64,000 nt of DNA from Channa striata (Eukaryota > Chordata > Actinopteri > Anabantiformes > Channidae). A model generated the notes under the pieces. That model did not search any database and was not told where the DNA came from. It saw only the letters and a program-made list of their open reading frames with translations. The stretch is from the NCBI GenBank assembly GCA_033026295.1, contig CM065183.1:16819157-16883156 (forward strand), read 5' to 3'. The position numbers were made by a program, and so were the translations under genes. This document shows positions 34,701-48,359 of this stretch, piece by piece; the first letter of the stretch is position 1; the number at the start of each line of letters is the position of its first letter.

Positions 34701-36484
34701 TGTCAAACAATTTTTGACGTTTTTCCATTTTGATAAATCTGGAGAAAAATGATGAAAGGCAGTTTGTCTGTTCTACACATAAACTATCCTACATTTTTTG
34801 TCTTTCAAATCCGTTGTCCCGCAGTGAAAAAGGATGATTGCCTGCAGAGTTTCCCGAGTTTGACCTGGACCTCGTCCATCAGTCAGTCAGACAGGCAGCG
34901 GTAGCCTGATTATTTCCATCTGAGAGTTTAAGTACATGGAGACATATGAGCAGCAAAGGAGCCGGAGAAGAAAGGAGGGACGGGCGGAGTGGAGCAATGA
35001 GGTGTGATGGAGATGATCACAGGCTGCAGAGTGAAGGACGGACAAATGGGACGAGCTGATGAGGTTCGGTGAGAACTGATGCAGACGGTTCCGAACAATG
35101 ACGAGACTGTGCAGCCACAGAGAGAATACAATGCTTCTTTCAGGCTACTTCTGCCCAGCTACAGTATATTTTAAACAAGCAAATTTTCTCCCTTCATGCA
35201 TGGAAAAAAAAAAGACTGGCCGGCTTGTTCGGGCTCAAACAAATTGGCTTGTTTTGGCTGGAGATGGTTTTTCCATAAAAAGAAAGAAGTGAAAGTTGCC
35301 TGGTCAGTTCCTGGGACTGTGGCGACTCATTTAGGGCGGCCTTTGCCTCTGTGCATCTCTGTGGAGGAGATTTACTCCGTATCTCTGCTGAGACGGAGAC
35401 AATGTGGTAAACGGATTAGGACACGGATAAAACAGAGCTGTCCCTTTTTCTTCCTGAGCTGCTCTTGATGTCATTCTCACGAGACCCAGCTACTGTGCTG
35501 CCAAAACTCAGCAGACGTTACTCTTTAAAGGAATCGCTCATCGAGCAGGACAATTCAATTCCTGCAGGCAGCACAGACCGTGAACTGCAGGGTAACCCGA
35601 CAGTGAGCGTGTTTGCAGAGTGCGGACGCCTTCGGGCGCAACCAGGGAATAATCTGCAAAATCATAAAACGGAAGCAAACTCCTCAAGCACTTGCTGGAG
35701 TATTCCCATTTTCTGCTGCATCACATTATAGAGTGAAATACTCAATTTTCTACAGGTTAATACTGTAGTTTCCAAAAGCTGTAGAAAGTGGCCTTACCTT
35801 GACATCAGTAACTTAACTATTGTTGCACTTACAACAACCAGAAGTATTTGAAAAAAGCATCACTTTGAAATCTGATCACTCGTATTGTAAGTAGCAGTGG
35901 CTCCGTGTAAAGGATAAAAGCCTTTGGAACCTGCATTCAGTTTCAGGTTCAAAAGATTCACTCGACTGAAGAAGAATGTGGCGTTATATTTTTACATCAG
36001 TGATGGAAAGCGACAGAGTACGGTCCATTTTTGATGTTCTTCTACTTTTTACTTGCTGCTACTTTGTACTTCACTATATTAAGTGTTTTATTTTTACTCC
36101 ATTACATATAATTACACATTTTCACAACTATAGTTACTGATTACTTTGCATTAGCTATTTTAACTCAGTAAGTATTCATAAAAATGCTTTTAGCACAATC
36201 TGCTGGTAATAAAAAATAAAAAAATGTGATGAAGTAAATGCAAACGCCTTGAACAGCAATAAGCTTTAATTCTAAACTGAAATTCCTGCGTGGTGCCATG
36301 TGATTGTCAGTCTGTGACACCGTTGGTTAAAGTCAGTTTCCTGTTTCCTGATTTGCACAGAAAAGCCGCTAAATTTCATTATTCAGGAAACGCTGACGCA
36401 GACCGCGGCGTTGATGGAAGCCGGAGTAAAGACGCGGGTCTTACCGAAATAAACCTCCTTCTGGCACTTTGGGCACTTTGGCAT
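31717..36484 (-). CDS. crip1: Crip1, cysteine-rich intestinal protein 1 (single LIM domain)
   Basis: Family knowledge: CRIP1 is a small LIM-only protein linked to zinc handling, the actin cytoskeleton and cell differentiation. Four minus-strand coding exons: 36484-36445, 33076-32982, 31989-31932, 31757-31717, with phases 1, 0, 1 and GT-AG borders. They total 234 nt, exactly 77 residues, the human length. The start reads MPKCPKCQKEVYF. Zinc ligands fall at C4, C7, H25, C28, C31, C34, C52 and C56, with the LIM spacing x2, x17, x2, x2, x2, x17, x3. The C-terminus GFGRGGTESHSYK is diagnostic for CRIP1. Residue 42 is Ser where Gly is usual (GSHAE), a mild change. It lies downstream of crip2 in the same orientation. 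Confidence 0.95.
31758..33075 (-). other. crip1: crip1 introns 2 and 3 (with exons 2 and 3 between)
   Basis: Two introns, 31931-31758 (174 nt) and 32981-31990 (992 nt). Both are AT-rich; no other exon or repeat was recognised in them. Confidence 0.7.
33960..34620. repeat. Cluster of diverged GCTTAGCTTAGC-type teleost repeats
   Basis: Variants of GGTTAGCTTAGCTTA occur near 33971, 34231 and 34427 on plus. The 34.2 and 34.4 kb copies are preceded by AATGTGAAGCT about 195 bp apart, indicating a tandem arrangement. Inverted variants (TTTTCAGTCTTTGTGCTGGGTTATGCTAA near 34058, given here in part, and GCTTAAGCTAAGCTAAGC near 34578) are also present. I recognise this family from percomorph genomes; its class is unknown to me. 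Confidence 0.6.
35995..36175 (+). repeat. Diverged dispersed repeat (ACTTTGTACTTC...ACTCCATTACAT type)
   Basis: The stretch has the succession CTTTTTACTTGCTGCTACTT, TTTTACTCCATTACAT and TATAGTTACTGATTACTTTG. It resembles a very common teleost interspersed repeat built on TACTTTTACTCCACTACATT. The copy is old and lies in crip1 intron 1. Confidence 0.55.
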
Positions 36485-36618
36485 TTTGTCGCAGCTGGTG
36501 ATGTCGCGGAGAGAACGGCGGAGGGATCCTGTGCGTCTGCGGATGTAGCGGCGTCTCCACCTGTTTGCTCGGACCGACCACGCCTCGCACTGAAGTGCAG
36601 CTCGCGCGCTGCGTCCTG

Positions 36619-36626
36619 TATTTATA
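36619..36626 (-). promoter_or_regulatory. crip1: crip1 TATA box
   Basis: Minus-strand TATAAATA within GCTATAAATACAGG, about 135 bp upstream of the ATG at 36484. Initiation some 30 bp downstream would give a 5' UTR of about 105 nt. The segment between is G+C- and CpG-richer than its surroundings, as expected for a promoter. Confidence 0.6.
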
Positions 36627-37684
36627 GCAACGAGGAAATAGTTCGACTCAAACTTTTCTCTTTTTTTTGTGACAGGGGGAGAGGCCTGTGCACAAAACAT
36701 CACATGGGACACGCATGTTAAAGAACTGGACTCCTGCACCCAAACCCTCCCTCTTTGCACAATTTACAAAAGTTATGTTTGTAATATTTTTTATTATCAC
36801 TAAGGGTTCAACATTATGATCTAGTTTAACGTCTGATCCAATCACCATCAATTTTATTTCTTTTATCATTTATTTATTTTGTGCTTTGAATCAGGTGCAG
36901 TCCTGGTTTCCAACATGAGGGGTCGGGACCTTGGGAGAGGTCACAAGTTGGACAAGTTAATGTATATTTGCCCCAGAAATCTGATACAATTTCAAACTTT
37001 ACACATCTTTACTATACTTACTTTAGTCTTATAAAACAAATACCACAAGAAGATAAAATAAAGTTTAAAGTGCACATGACATCTAAAATTACAATGTCTA
37101 AAACGTCTAAACAAATCTAACGTGAAATAATTTAGATAACGTTTGCTGCACTTTGTTTTAAAGGGCCACACGTCAGAAGTAAACAGGAATTAATTAATAT
37201 TACAACCATGCTAGTTAGAGGCTTTGTGATGAATTGATCTAAATTATTATTAAAACAGCAGTTTTTTTGCTATGAAATAATTAAAACATTTACATTCAAA
37301 GGAACTTTAGTTGATGAGTGAATCAGTGAATTATAGACTTTAAGGTTCAGCATCTTTTACTTCTCAATCAGACAATTTTTTTCGCTGTCCATAAGAAAAA
37401 ACGGCCATAACAATTAAAATTATGACTGCTATCAGCGAGAGCACTGATAGAACCAAGCCCATCAGTTTCCCGGTCTTGCCTTGGCATTTGAATGATGTGT
37501 TTCATAATTTTGATGCTTTCATCATGTTATAGAGCCACAGTGTCCCTGACGCACCACAGAACACGATCTTTTTCTCTTTCAGCTCGTTGGTAAGATCAAG
37601 GTCACGGCAGATGATGTGATCAGCATGTTGATTTGGCAGGTGTTTACTCCTGATACTGGGCTTGGAGCTGATGCTGTGTGAACT

Positions 37685-37721
37685 AGTTTGTGCAACCTCA
37701 GTGGTTAAGGTTGCACAAACT
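37685..37721. repeat. Perfect 14-bp inverted repeat (hairpin)
   Basis: AGTTTGTGCAACCT (37685-37698) is exactly complementary to AGGTTGCACAAACT (37708-37721), 9-nt loop. An overlapping CCTCAGT/ACTGAGG pair offers an alternative fold. Confidence 0.8.
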
Positions 37722-40179
37722 GAGGCGCTGCCATCCTCTTACCATGGAACATATTTTTCAGTATTCGAAATTGCCTAATTAATATTAATACTTTATTTTG
37801 CCTGGCTTAATAATCCCTTTACAGTAACGGCAAAAAACCCCAAAAACAGTTGAACACAGGATTTTCTATCGCTGTAGCTACATTGCAGTGTCTGCATGTC
37901 AACACCTTGACCTGACATGCCATCACATAATTACACAATTAATTTCACACTGTAATTAATCACCACTACTAATGCACAATGCCTTTGTGGAACAAATACT
38001 AAACAACTTATGCACTTCACAAAATCTTCCTGTTCGGGTCCATAGAGAGCCATTGCAGAACCAAAAAGTTATTATACAATAAGCCATAAACACAAACACT
38101 TTCAACTGAGGGTGTTGTTTATGGTAACCCATTGTTTGTGATTACACAATGATTATTAAGATGATGATGATGATGTCTGACAACTTTTTGGCTTGGACTC
38201 TGTTTTGACTTTGCACTCGCAGAGGCCTGGGTGTAAACATTGCAACACAGGCATGTCACACCCACCTCCAGGGAAACCTTCGACCTAAACTGTAGGGGCG
38301 AAGAGACGTTGTCACATTATGTGTGTCTATGTGTTTTTCATGAATATATATACGTAGATTCTGCTTTGGCTGCTTTTGCTGCTATGCGCCAATGCTGACA
38401 CCAACACCGGGCAACACTGACCTGTGGGCAAATAGAAAACACAAACCTCTCCCGAGGATCTAGCAACCTTACTATCCACTTTCTCCAAAAGTCTAGACAA
38501 AACACTTTTGTGCTCGCCTTCAGAGTAAGGCATGTTTATGTCTGCCTTCTTCCACAGCTGATTGACTTCCAAAAGATAACAAAACCCTCAGAAGAGCCTT
38601 ATAATGAAATCTCCATGGCAACCAAACAAAACTGATGGCGTTGACCTAAGGAAAACAAAAACCTTTGGAACTTTTTAAAAAATTCTGTTTGGATATTTCA
38701 AAGTTGGCTACTTAAACTAATCAAGATGAGATTTTTACAGAGATACATTTTTTCAGTCTTACTATTTGACTGAAATTGGATGAGGGTTGAATCACAGTAA
38801 ACACACGGTTATATTTACCCACAATGGCTTCTGTTTGGCAAGAAACATAAAAGGAATGCATATGTACATCCCCGACATCAGCCAACAGAACCTTATTTGG
38901 ATGGAGAAATGTTGCTTGATGTGCCCACACAAATATAGACCAGGAGCAAACGAGTCCAGCTTGTTTTTAGACATTATTAGCTTCATTAGCAGCATGACTG
39001 ATCCCATCCTCACCACTGGAAACGCTGGGCCTGTGGGAAAATTTCACAACTAAGATTCAGCATCACGATATGTTGTAGAATCCTGACAGAGCGGGTTCAC
39101 AGTGATAGATTCACTTGCAGGCCGTGCTGCTTATGGAGGAACCTCCAAATTTGTTGGGTTAAGGGCTTTGCCTTGTAATTTTCTACACGGCATGGCTTCA
39201 ATTAACTGTGGGATGCCAAGGCGAAGCAGTGCAGACTAATCAGAGAGCCAATCTGTCCCAGGTAGCTGAAGGCTGATCCGGGTTGACGTTGCCCTGATTT
39301 CTGTGTTACTGCCTTGTAATTACACTTTGCAGCGATCGTCCATTTACCCTTAAATTAGACGAGATTAACATGGCGGGTTCACAGTCCGCATCATTGATCA
39401 AGTGAAGTGAAAACACACAAACGGCTGCCACATGGAGACTTTCGTGTGCAGTACTAGTACTTTTCCTTTGCTTTGCAGTTTCATTAACATCATTTAAACA
39501 CTTGCAGACTGTGCAGAGGACTCTGACTAGTAAATCCGTACGACAAAAGTGTTAAAGCCACTGGGAGCCTCTAAATTTTGTACCATGAAATTGCAGCCTG
39601 CTTGCAGCACGCTGCAAGGAAATCTGCCCTAAGTAAAAGCACTTCATCAACTATTAGTCCAGAAAAGACATTTAATTTTGATGATTAATTGCATGAGAAT
39701 AAGAGCAAATTAGAGAGGCCTCTCAATTTGCTGCAAGATTAATGGAAGAATGTTCAAAATTACTTGCAGAGCCACAAACTGAGACCAATAAATTTCTTGT
39801 CATGGACCTGAAAAAATAAAAAACCCTCACTCTCCTTCATTAATTTTTTTGCTAGTTTTAAGCTGATGTACATGAGCACAGCTGCAATGACACATGTCAT
39901 GGACAACACAACACAAGCAAACATGATCTGATTTCATTAAATCAGGGTGCGAGATATGTGAAGCAAGCCAAAGCAGGGTGTTGGCCATCACTCCTACAGA
40001 TCTGTCAGATGGAGACCCAGAGGAGGGACACAAGGCTGGAAAGTACATGAGGACAGGAAGCACCACAGCCTGCTGGAGGAGGACACTGTGTCCATTCAGT
40101 GAGGCACATGCTGTCAGAGAATCTGAGTCATAGAGGGAAGTGCTTCAGTTTCACACACGTAGAAACTTAGAAACGTCTG

Positions 40180-40200
40180 ACACACACACACACACACACA
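40180..40200. repeat. (CA)n microsatellite
   Basis: A short uninterrupted CA tract in the crip2-crip1 intergenic region. Confidence 0.85.
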
Positions 40201-43200
40201 GACTGACATATATGTTCACATGCTGCATCTTAGCATGGACACACATGTACAGGATGTGATGTCTGCAGCCAAACTGCACTCGAAGCTACAGTTTGTGACG
40301 CAGACGCACATGGCAGGAGGCTCAGGTCAGAGAAGGTCGAACCCTGTGTGGATGTGAAACTGTTCCTTTCATATCATATTAAATGATGTTTCCTTTTGCC
40401 ACAGCGTCAGTATTTGATGCCCTATTACATTTGAATGTCATGCAACTTGATTCCTAAACGTTGCATATTGTAGCTTTAAAGTGTCCATAATCAACAATTT
40501 TGTATTAAATTAGCACAACATTTTGCAAAAACAAGAGTAAAATTTCTGACACAGAAATTATAAAAGCTTTACACGATTCAGCAGTTCCTCTCAGCTTTAT
40601 GCAACATGTTTTAGTCCAAAAGCATCTAATACATGCTTTTGTATTAGTCCACGAATGCTGCTAAATGGTTCTCAGTGTCAGTGCTTCGTTTTTAGGCATC
40701 TTGTAACCGTCCCGACCCCTTTCATCCGCTGCTTCCTCCATTGGCCGTTCAACGCCGTTTCACCTGATGCTGAACTCTACTATTCTTCATAAGATTTAAT
40801 TTAACTTTGCAGAGCTGAGTGCATTTTCTACTCAGACTTTTATGTAATTACAATTTCGAATGCAGGACTTTTGTTTTTGCTGTGATATGCTATTTGAACT
40901 TGGCTAACGCAGCGATAGAAGAGCAGAAACAGAGGATGTGAGTGTTTCGGCCACTACAGTCACACACTGCCAAATTCAAATTCTCACAATGTACTTTGTG
41001 TTTTTTTAATGCCTCACACACAGAGACAAGCTCCAGGTTTTTTCCAGGGCCACTGTACGCGCTTTTTATCTCTTCCTCCTTTGATGGTCCCATTACCTCA
41101 TGGCCCCGCAAGTTTTCTGTGATCTGAGATAAACTGGGAGAGACTGAAGCATCTGCACTTTGGATTGATATTTATTCCCACATCAGAGGTAAAAGTCTTG
41201 ATTTGTTCGGCACTACAGGTTGTCAGTGAGGACTAATCAGAGGAGGAAAACCAGAGCACTGCAACGATCCGTGCCAAGACAATGACTGTATACATTGAAT
41301 GCGATGTGTCGAAATTTTGCAAAAGTGACCTGAAATGATCCGAGCATGTGCAACCAAGGGAGCCTTTCCCCAATGCAACTCCCTTTTCTGACAATCGGAC
41401 ATATGCGTTATGCATTGCACAAACATAATTGATGACATCCATAACTCAACGGTATTCGCCTACATAAAGATTTTCCTCACCTGCAGTTGCCTAAATCATT
41501 ACTGATGTTCATTTGCATTGCGTCATCTTGAAGGTGTTTCTTTCCTTGTGTTCACCTTTTTCTGAGCTGTCCGTTGCTTGTTTGAACATGTTTAAACATT
41601 AGCTGCGTTTTATGGGATGTACAAACAGACGCAGCTTCCTGCAGGAGGGGAAGAGAAAATGCTGCGAGTGTTGTAATTGTGAGCAAATCCTTATGTCACG
41701 GCGACGACGGGGAAGATTTTCTGACCTTTCCACTTTGTTGACTCTTAAATCCTGTCGAAGTGCGTGTGGCTTCAGTTATTTGCTGATCAACTCTGTGGCA
41801 GCAGTTAAACTCACAGTTCTCAGGGGTGAAAAGCTGCAGTGTATTCAAATCAAAAGAACTTCCTAGGTCCCAGAGGTGATACTAAAAGAAAACTGTTGGC
41901 TTTGAATTGTACAGGGCAAAGACACGTGTACACACGTTATGCTACATTATGAAAAAAACGGATGGCTGCACATCAAGTTTTTACTATTTCTTAATTTTAC
42001 TATTTCTACCACAAGTGGTTTCTTTTAAAGGAAGTGAAAAAATGGTGTCAAACAGATGTTTATGTGCCTCTTCCACCTGATACCGATGCACAATCAGCTG
42101 ATGTCTGTGTCAGTCAGAACATATGGAAACAACCACAGTCAAACCATGAAGCATCAAAAGTACATCATGAAAATAGTGAGACACTCCCAGTGGAGACAAA
42201 AAAATACGTTAAGATCACATGTCTTTTGTGCTTCTCCATAAAAATACACCAAACCAAACCCGACCAAAACAAAAAAGAAATCCTGAGTCTTTACATTTTA
42301 CAATATGTTCTTAAAATGTGACTCAGATACACTTTGGTCCATTTCTTATGATATCACTGGTTTAATTAAATTAAACCAATTAAACTGTGACTCTTGTGGT
42401 TATGTTTCATGTTTGTGGTACATGGTGGCGACCAGTAGATCAGATAGTCTGGGCCGGATGTTCCCTTTTTTACATCAGAGTAAAAACTAAACATGGAACA
42501 GAAACTTTCAATTTTTATGCACAAGAAAAATGTATGCACTAAATGATTTCATACTTTTGGCATCTGCAGACTTGATAAGTTAGAGAAGTAAGTGAGAATG
42601 CTTACTAGTATAACATACTAGTTATGGACCACACCAAGTAGCTGCAGCTACTACTGCTGCACGCGTCTGTGGCTGCGTTCGATCTATTTCGAGTCGGCTT
42701 TTCTTCCCATGGTTGCAAAGTGTCACCTAAATATTAACAGACGTTAGTTCAAGGCTTTCAGTTATGGTCTCAAGATAAGCAAGTATACTGATGTACACAC
42801 ACAAACACACACTTACACAGAGGCATGGACAAACACTTTTAGTCAGGGTAAAAAAAAGGTCAACCATTTTAATCTTTATGGGAAATGCCAAGGGAGGAAA
42901 CCCTAAATTGGGCATCATCATGGAGGGAAAACATTGCTGCAGACATTTTTGATTAAAGACAAAAAATAAATAAAAAAATCATGCGCAAACCGGTCAGCGT
43001 GTGCGAATTCAAAACAGCTATTTAAACCCACTGAGCTACGGTAAACCATTGTCATTAAATCTCATTTAATGCTGGGACCTGGCACAAGCTCAAGTATTTA
43101 GTAGGAAAAAAAAAGGTCAAAGAAATAAACACTGTGCTAAGCTGCAATTTCCTTGGCAACTGATAATTGTTTGTTAGGGGAGGTTGTGTCCGCTGCTATA

Positions 43201-46200
43201 GCAACAGTGAGTTCCTCAATAACAGGAAATGAAGAGGGTGTCTATTTCTGAGGATGGTATGTGATCATTTCCTTCTAATGACGAAATAATCCTGATTTTT
43301 ATCACAAGTACAAAGAACAAACACTGAATATTTTCTTCCTTCACTCAAAGATTAAACTCCAAAAATCTGTATGTAAACAATAAATTCTCTTCTGTAAATA
43401 ATGCATTGTTGTAATTGTTTAATAAGACGTGTTCTACACTTGCAGCACAGAGGCATTGCTGCCAGTAGGTGTAATCATTTTAGTAGTACGAGAAATATGA
43501 AATCTACTATGAGAAACTAAATTTGTATTAAACTCCAATAAAACAAACAAATTAAAAACTAAATTTTCACACAGTTTTGAGCAGTAAATGTCATGATTTT
43601 AAGATATATACTAAACATGGAAATAGCGAGGGTGCAGGGCTTAGCAAACAGTCAAGTTATAAACAGGAAATCCAGACTATGACAACAGCTAGACAAGAAA
43701 TATTATCATAATCATATAATAACTCTGAGAACTAAAAATAACATGCTCGAATAAAAGAAGTAGCCTGCTACTTGGATGCTTTTGATAATATATTTTACCC
43801 AGGAGTGACTGAATATCACTGACATCTGCTTTGGCCAGTTCCCTCCCCCCCCAAAGTCCCATCTTGCTCCTTAGGATTTGTTCCACATGCTGTTACCTAC
43901 TTCACAGAATTTGTTTTCTGACTCAGAGACAAACATCATATTTCATTCTTAACTGTACAAGTTTGGCTCTTGCTCTCATTCACTGCGATATTTGGATTAT
44001 ACTTCCAAACACTTTCACAACATGGCCTCAAATGTACTGTCAAAAGCCACTTTAGCTGAAAATCATTAGCTGAATGCCAAGCCGCAGAAAGGCACCCTGG
44101 ATCAAATTAAAGGTGGTTTTATTCTGAAAACCATGACTCCAGTTTTCCACAATCAGACAATTGCTTTATAGAAAATACCCCAAGACTGAAGGTGATATAT
44201 TATAGCCAGCGAAAGCACAGCAGAGATCAGTTGTGGTGGACTCAGACCCACATAAAGGGTTTTAGTGATAGTGATTCTACTTTTATCACTGATTTTCAGT
44301 CTTTCCTGCTGCCGTCTGCATTTACACAGGCTGGATGTAAAGTGAGATGAACTTGGTTGTGTTTCCCTATTTAAAGTCACTGCATCTGTTGAAGTTACAG
44401 TCATGCGTTGGTTCACGGGATTGACATTAACAGGGTTTGGATTTGCTTTGGACAAAGTCGATAATGGGTCAGTGCCTAGCTTTGCATTTGCAGGACCAGT
44501 GCAAGGTTGCCAGGTTGGACCAATGTAGGATCAATGAATAGTCATCAGAATCTACATCCATCAGTTTTGGTTAAACATTTACACTTTATTTGTCTTGAAA
44601 TGGGGTTTCCTTCATCATCTCATTCACTAAAACCAGCAGAACAGACGTCTGCTTTCCACCAAACCACTTAAAGGTGACATATATGTCTTGACTTTGGCAC
44701 TATAATTTAGCACCTGTTGATATATTCTCAACCAGATTGTGTCACGATTTCCTCTCATTGGAGCCTAATTTTGGCTGCGGGGCCGCCCCATGCTGCTTTA
44801 CTTCAGCACCAATCGGGCCCAATAAAGAGAAGGTCAGCAGAGAGATTTTTATATTTGTTGGAACATAAATGGCAACACATTAACACAAATGTGGGATTTA
44901 CAGGTCCTAGATCGGGACTCGTGTCAGTTTTTAGGGGCCGAATAGGTCTTGTCTCACCTCATTGTAGACTTGGCACGCAGTCAGAATCTTCACACATCTG
45001 AAAGAATTTACCACTGCACACTTACAAGGCTGCCTTCTTTTCTTTTTCTTGGCCATTTCAAAGTTTACAGTAAGTGGACTCATGGCAGACCGCATCAGCA
45101 GGCTTTGTCTTGCACAAAAGATGGCTCGTAAATCCATCTTGTGCAACACTTGGCGACAGTTTCTATGGCTGATCTGTTACGATGCCAAACTGGCCTCCAA
45201 GAACGGACTTCACGCACCAGACCCTGTGGAGAATTTTGATGTTTTGCAGACCTCTGCCATGGTGACCAACACCTGCGGGGCTTTTAAAGGAACCGTTTTC
45301 TGAGCAAACGAAAAAGGTGGGATGAGAAGTCCAATACCACTGTCTGTTCATCAGCTTAGCTTAGCAGGAGCCTAGCATCTGGCAAAATGGCCAAACAACT
45401 GCCCCCGGATGCAAACCCACACCTGCCAGCATCTCTTTTTTGTCACGGATTAACAGCTGAGGCCTTCATGTGCATGAGAATGATCAGTAATCTCGTGTTG
45501 AGCTGATTATGATTTGGACAGGACAGTTTGGATGATTGTGGATGCTCTCAAAGGGCAGATAAATATGATGGGAGAAATGCTGGGAGGATGAGAACATCAG
45601 TCACGACAAACTGATGTTGTTCAGTGTGTTGTCTGGTCAGTAAGGTTTAGGCCCTTATTAAATATTAAAAACATCTGTTAGTTGACAGAATGAAAGTAAA
45701 CTTTATGTGTGCTTCGTCTCTTCTCTAGGCTTTGCTGAGTTTCGTTATTGGCAGCTACTTGAGACATACGCCTTTAGAATAAATTTGCCTCAAAAGAAGT
45801 TTAAAACTGTGATCATGAGTAACCACACACACTTCCACAAGGTTCGCAGGTTTTCAGAGCAGATTGCTTGGACTTGCTTTTGCAGGAACGCGCCAGTCCG
45901 AGCGGCCGGCCTCATCCGCCGCTCCTAACAGGCAATTTTCATCACACAGCGGTTTTCTATTGATTGCTTTAAAAGCTTCAGGGTTGGTTTCAATCTCAAC
46001 GGAATCTACACTTAACTTTGAACACTGTAAGCAATCATTGACCCCAACTGCTTTGAATGGTTATATTTTTATCCTGTAAATGCCACATAAATTCCACTTG
46101 AAATAAATCACCAGCGACTAATGATTCACAAAGTGGAGGAAATTACACGCTTGTGCTCTCCCTCTCCAACAGTGACCAGCGGCAGACTGAACATTCTAGC

Positions 46201-47745
46201 CACTTCATGGTCAATCAGGCGTTGAGATAGATTGGATGATTAGAAATAAGTTACAGTTTCATGCTTTGTTAATTTCGTATTATCCCCGAAATACAGAAGC
46301 AAAACAATATTCAGTGTGATGGATGAATTTCTAACCATTTACACGAAAAATGTTTTAGGCATTTGTTTTGTTGTGAGTAGTCACTGAGAAAAAGTGAGGC
46401 AGCTTAATGAACCAGCAGCGAAGACAACCCCAATTAAAGCCATTAATAGCACTTAAAACAATCAAATCTCACCCCGAAGGAGCACTTAGATCCACTACAT
46501 TTTCCAAGTTCTCCTGTTTGACGTAAATTATCCACTCTCTCACATTTAGCCCACAAGCCATTTTTAGAATATTAGTGGGCCAAAATGACAGGATGCTGGT
46601 GTTTGGAAAATATCCACTGTACAGTATGCTCTGTGCAACCGGAGAGTTCACTGAGTGAATGGAAAAAAAAAAAAAAGATCTTATGATATTTATGTCTCGA
46701 CGCTGCCGGAAAACTAATCAGCCCTGCCTTCAGACATAATTTGTGAATGCCAGTGAATGTTGAATTGCAGTCTGAAAGCCATTAATCATCCAGTGTACAT
46801 GGCTGTATTTCCACAACCCCTTATAACGTCGGTTCAACAACTGATACGTATCACAGTGACAGCAGGAGTTGGAGCGAAGCAACTTGCAAAACACAGAGGA
46901 ATGGCTGCATTATATAACACAGTGACCTTGTTTCCTGGTCCCCTGTGCTCTGTGTCATTCTAAATCCATTCAGTCCAACACGGTGGTCTTTATGTAACTA
47001 TAATCCTAATGAAACACACGCTGTTTTGAAGAATTCATGGAAACTTGACTCTTCATAGTTTGTTTGCTGTTGATTTTTTTTCCACAGCTATGGCGGGTGT
47101 CCACCTCTGCGGTCTTCTGCCTGACATCGCTGTTGTTCTGTTCACCCTGTTTAAAAACAGCGGATCATTGGATCATTGCTAAATCATTGGAGTGATTTAA
47201 TACGATAATCCGAACAACTGAAATGAGAATCATAGTCATTAAATATTCTGCAGCGGCAACAACCATCCGAGAGGCCCGGAGTGTGTTTATTTTGTCGTCA
47301 AGGCTCTGACTCTATTTTCCTTCAGCTACGTCTGTATAAATATATACGCATTTCCACATAGCTGCTGCAAACTTTGTAACTGATGTGTGTGATGTGGTCT
47401 GGTTCTGGCAGCTCAGTGAGGCCTCTGTGTAAGCTGGATCTCAGTGAGGGATTGAGCAGAGCACCAGATACTGAACTGTGTTTTGAAGTGGCTTTAGATG
47501 TAAACAACTTCGAACAAACCTGAACATGCACACGGAGCCATTGTGGCGTGTTTTCAGCGTTTAATGTTCCAGGAAAGTTCGATTGTGTGCTCTTTTTTTT
47601 ATCAACGACATACACATTTACATCTGGAAGCTCCATCTGTTTGAACCATTGTGTCGTACTTTAACGGCGTTGCTGATAAAACTGGCAAAAAAACACGTTT
47701 GCGTAAGAGCTTGTGAATAACACTATTGTTGAGATGTTGAGTTTT

Positions 47746-48359
47746 ACATTTACATTTGCATTTAGTCATTTGATATTTTTATCTAAACTGAGACTTTCAT
47801 TCGAGGTAGAGCGAGATCTGAACAGCCGTGGGATGTGTCCTTATCAATGTGCACCTATTAGCCATGTTAGTAGTGTTGAGCTTAGACAAAATATGATATT
47901 GTCGGTAAAGTCTGACTTTTTAGGCAAAATCAATGATAACACGTGATAGTTGATGCAGATGTTGTGTCATATTAATAGTCTGGCTAGAAAGACTAGAAGT
48001 TGATGATGTATCTCTCTCATCCAGAGATCCCTCTTGGACAGGAATGGCTGTGTGTCATCTGTACAGCAACAATAAAGAAACATTGGTGAGTGAATTATAG
48101 AACCCAGCGATGCAGTAAAGGTGGAGAAAAGAAGAGGACCATGAAATGAACCATGGGGCACACCGGTGGACAGGCAGTGAAAGTTAGAAACTTGGCCCTG
48201 CCAAGAAACCTCAGTGGTTCACTCAGTTAATAAGATTGTGAGACAGACAGAGATGTTCCAGATGATCTGGTGGTTTGTGGTGTCACAGGTTGCATCAAGT
48301 AGGATTAAGACAGAAGACTGAGCTGCTTCATTGTAACATGTATGTGCAAATGTAAATGT
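47746..48359. mobile_element. 614-bp element with perfect 15-bp terminal inverted repeats
   Basis: ACATTTACATTTGCA (47746-47760) and its exact complement TGCAAATGTAAATGT (48345-48359) bracket the element. The start, TTACATTTGCATTTAGTCAT, resembles a very common teleost repeat (CATTTAGTCATTTAGCAGACG type). The interior holds GGGGCACACCGGTGGACAGG, also familiar from fish repeats. No transposase frame is present, so it would be a non-autonomous DNA element. A target-site duplication is not obvious. Confidence 0.55.

Larger units (their letters stand above)
33077..36444 (-). other. crip1: crip1 intron 1, repeat-rich
   Basis: A 3.4-kb intron between the donor GTAAGA and a TTTGGCAG acceptor, read on the minus strand. 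It contains the GCTTAGCTTAGC repeat cluster (33960-34620) and a second dispersed repeat (35995-36175). A higher-complexity part, about 33480-33830, has no recognised repeat and could be regulatory. Frames at 34928-35731 are not supported as genes. Confidence 0.6.
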
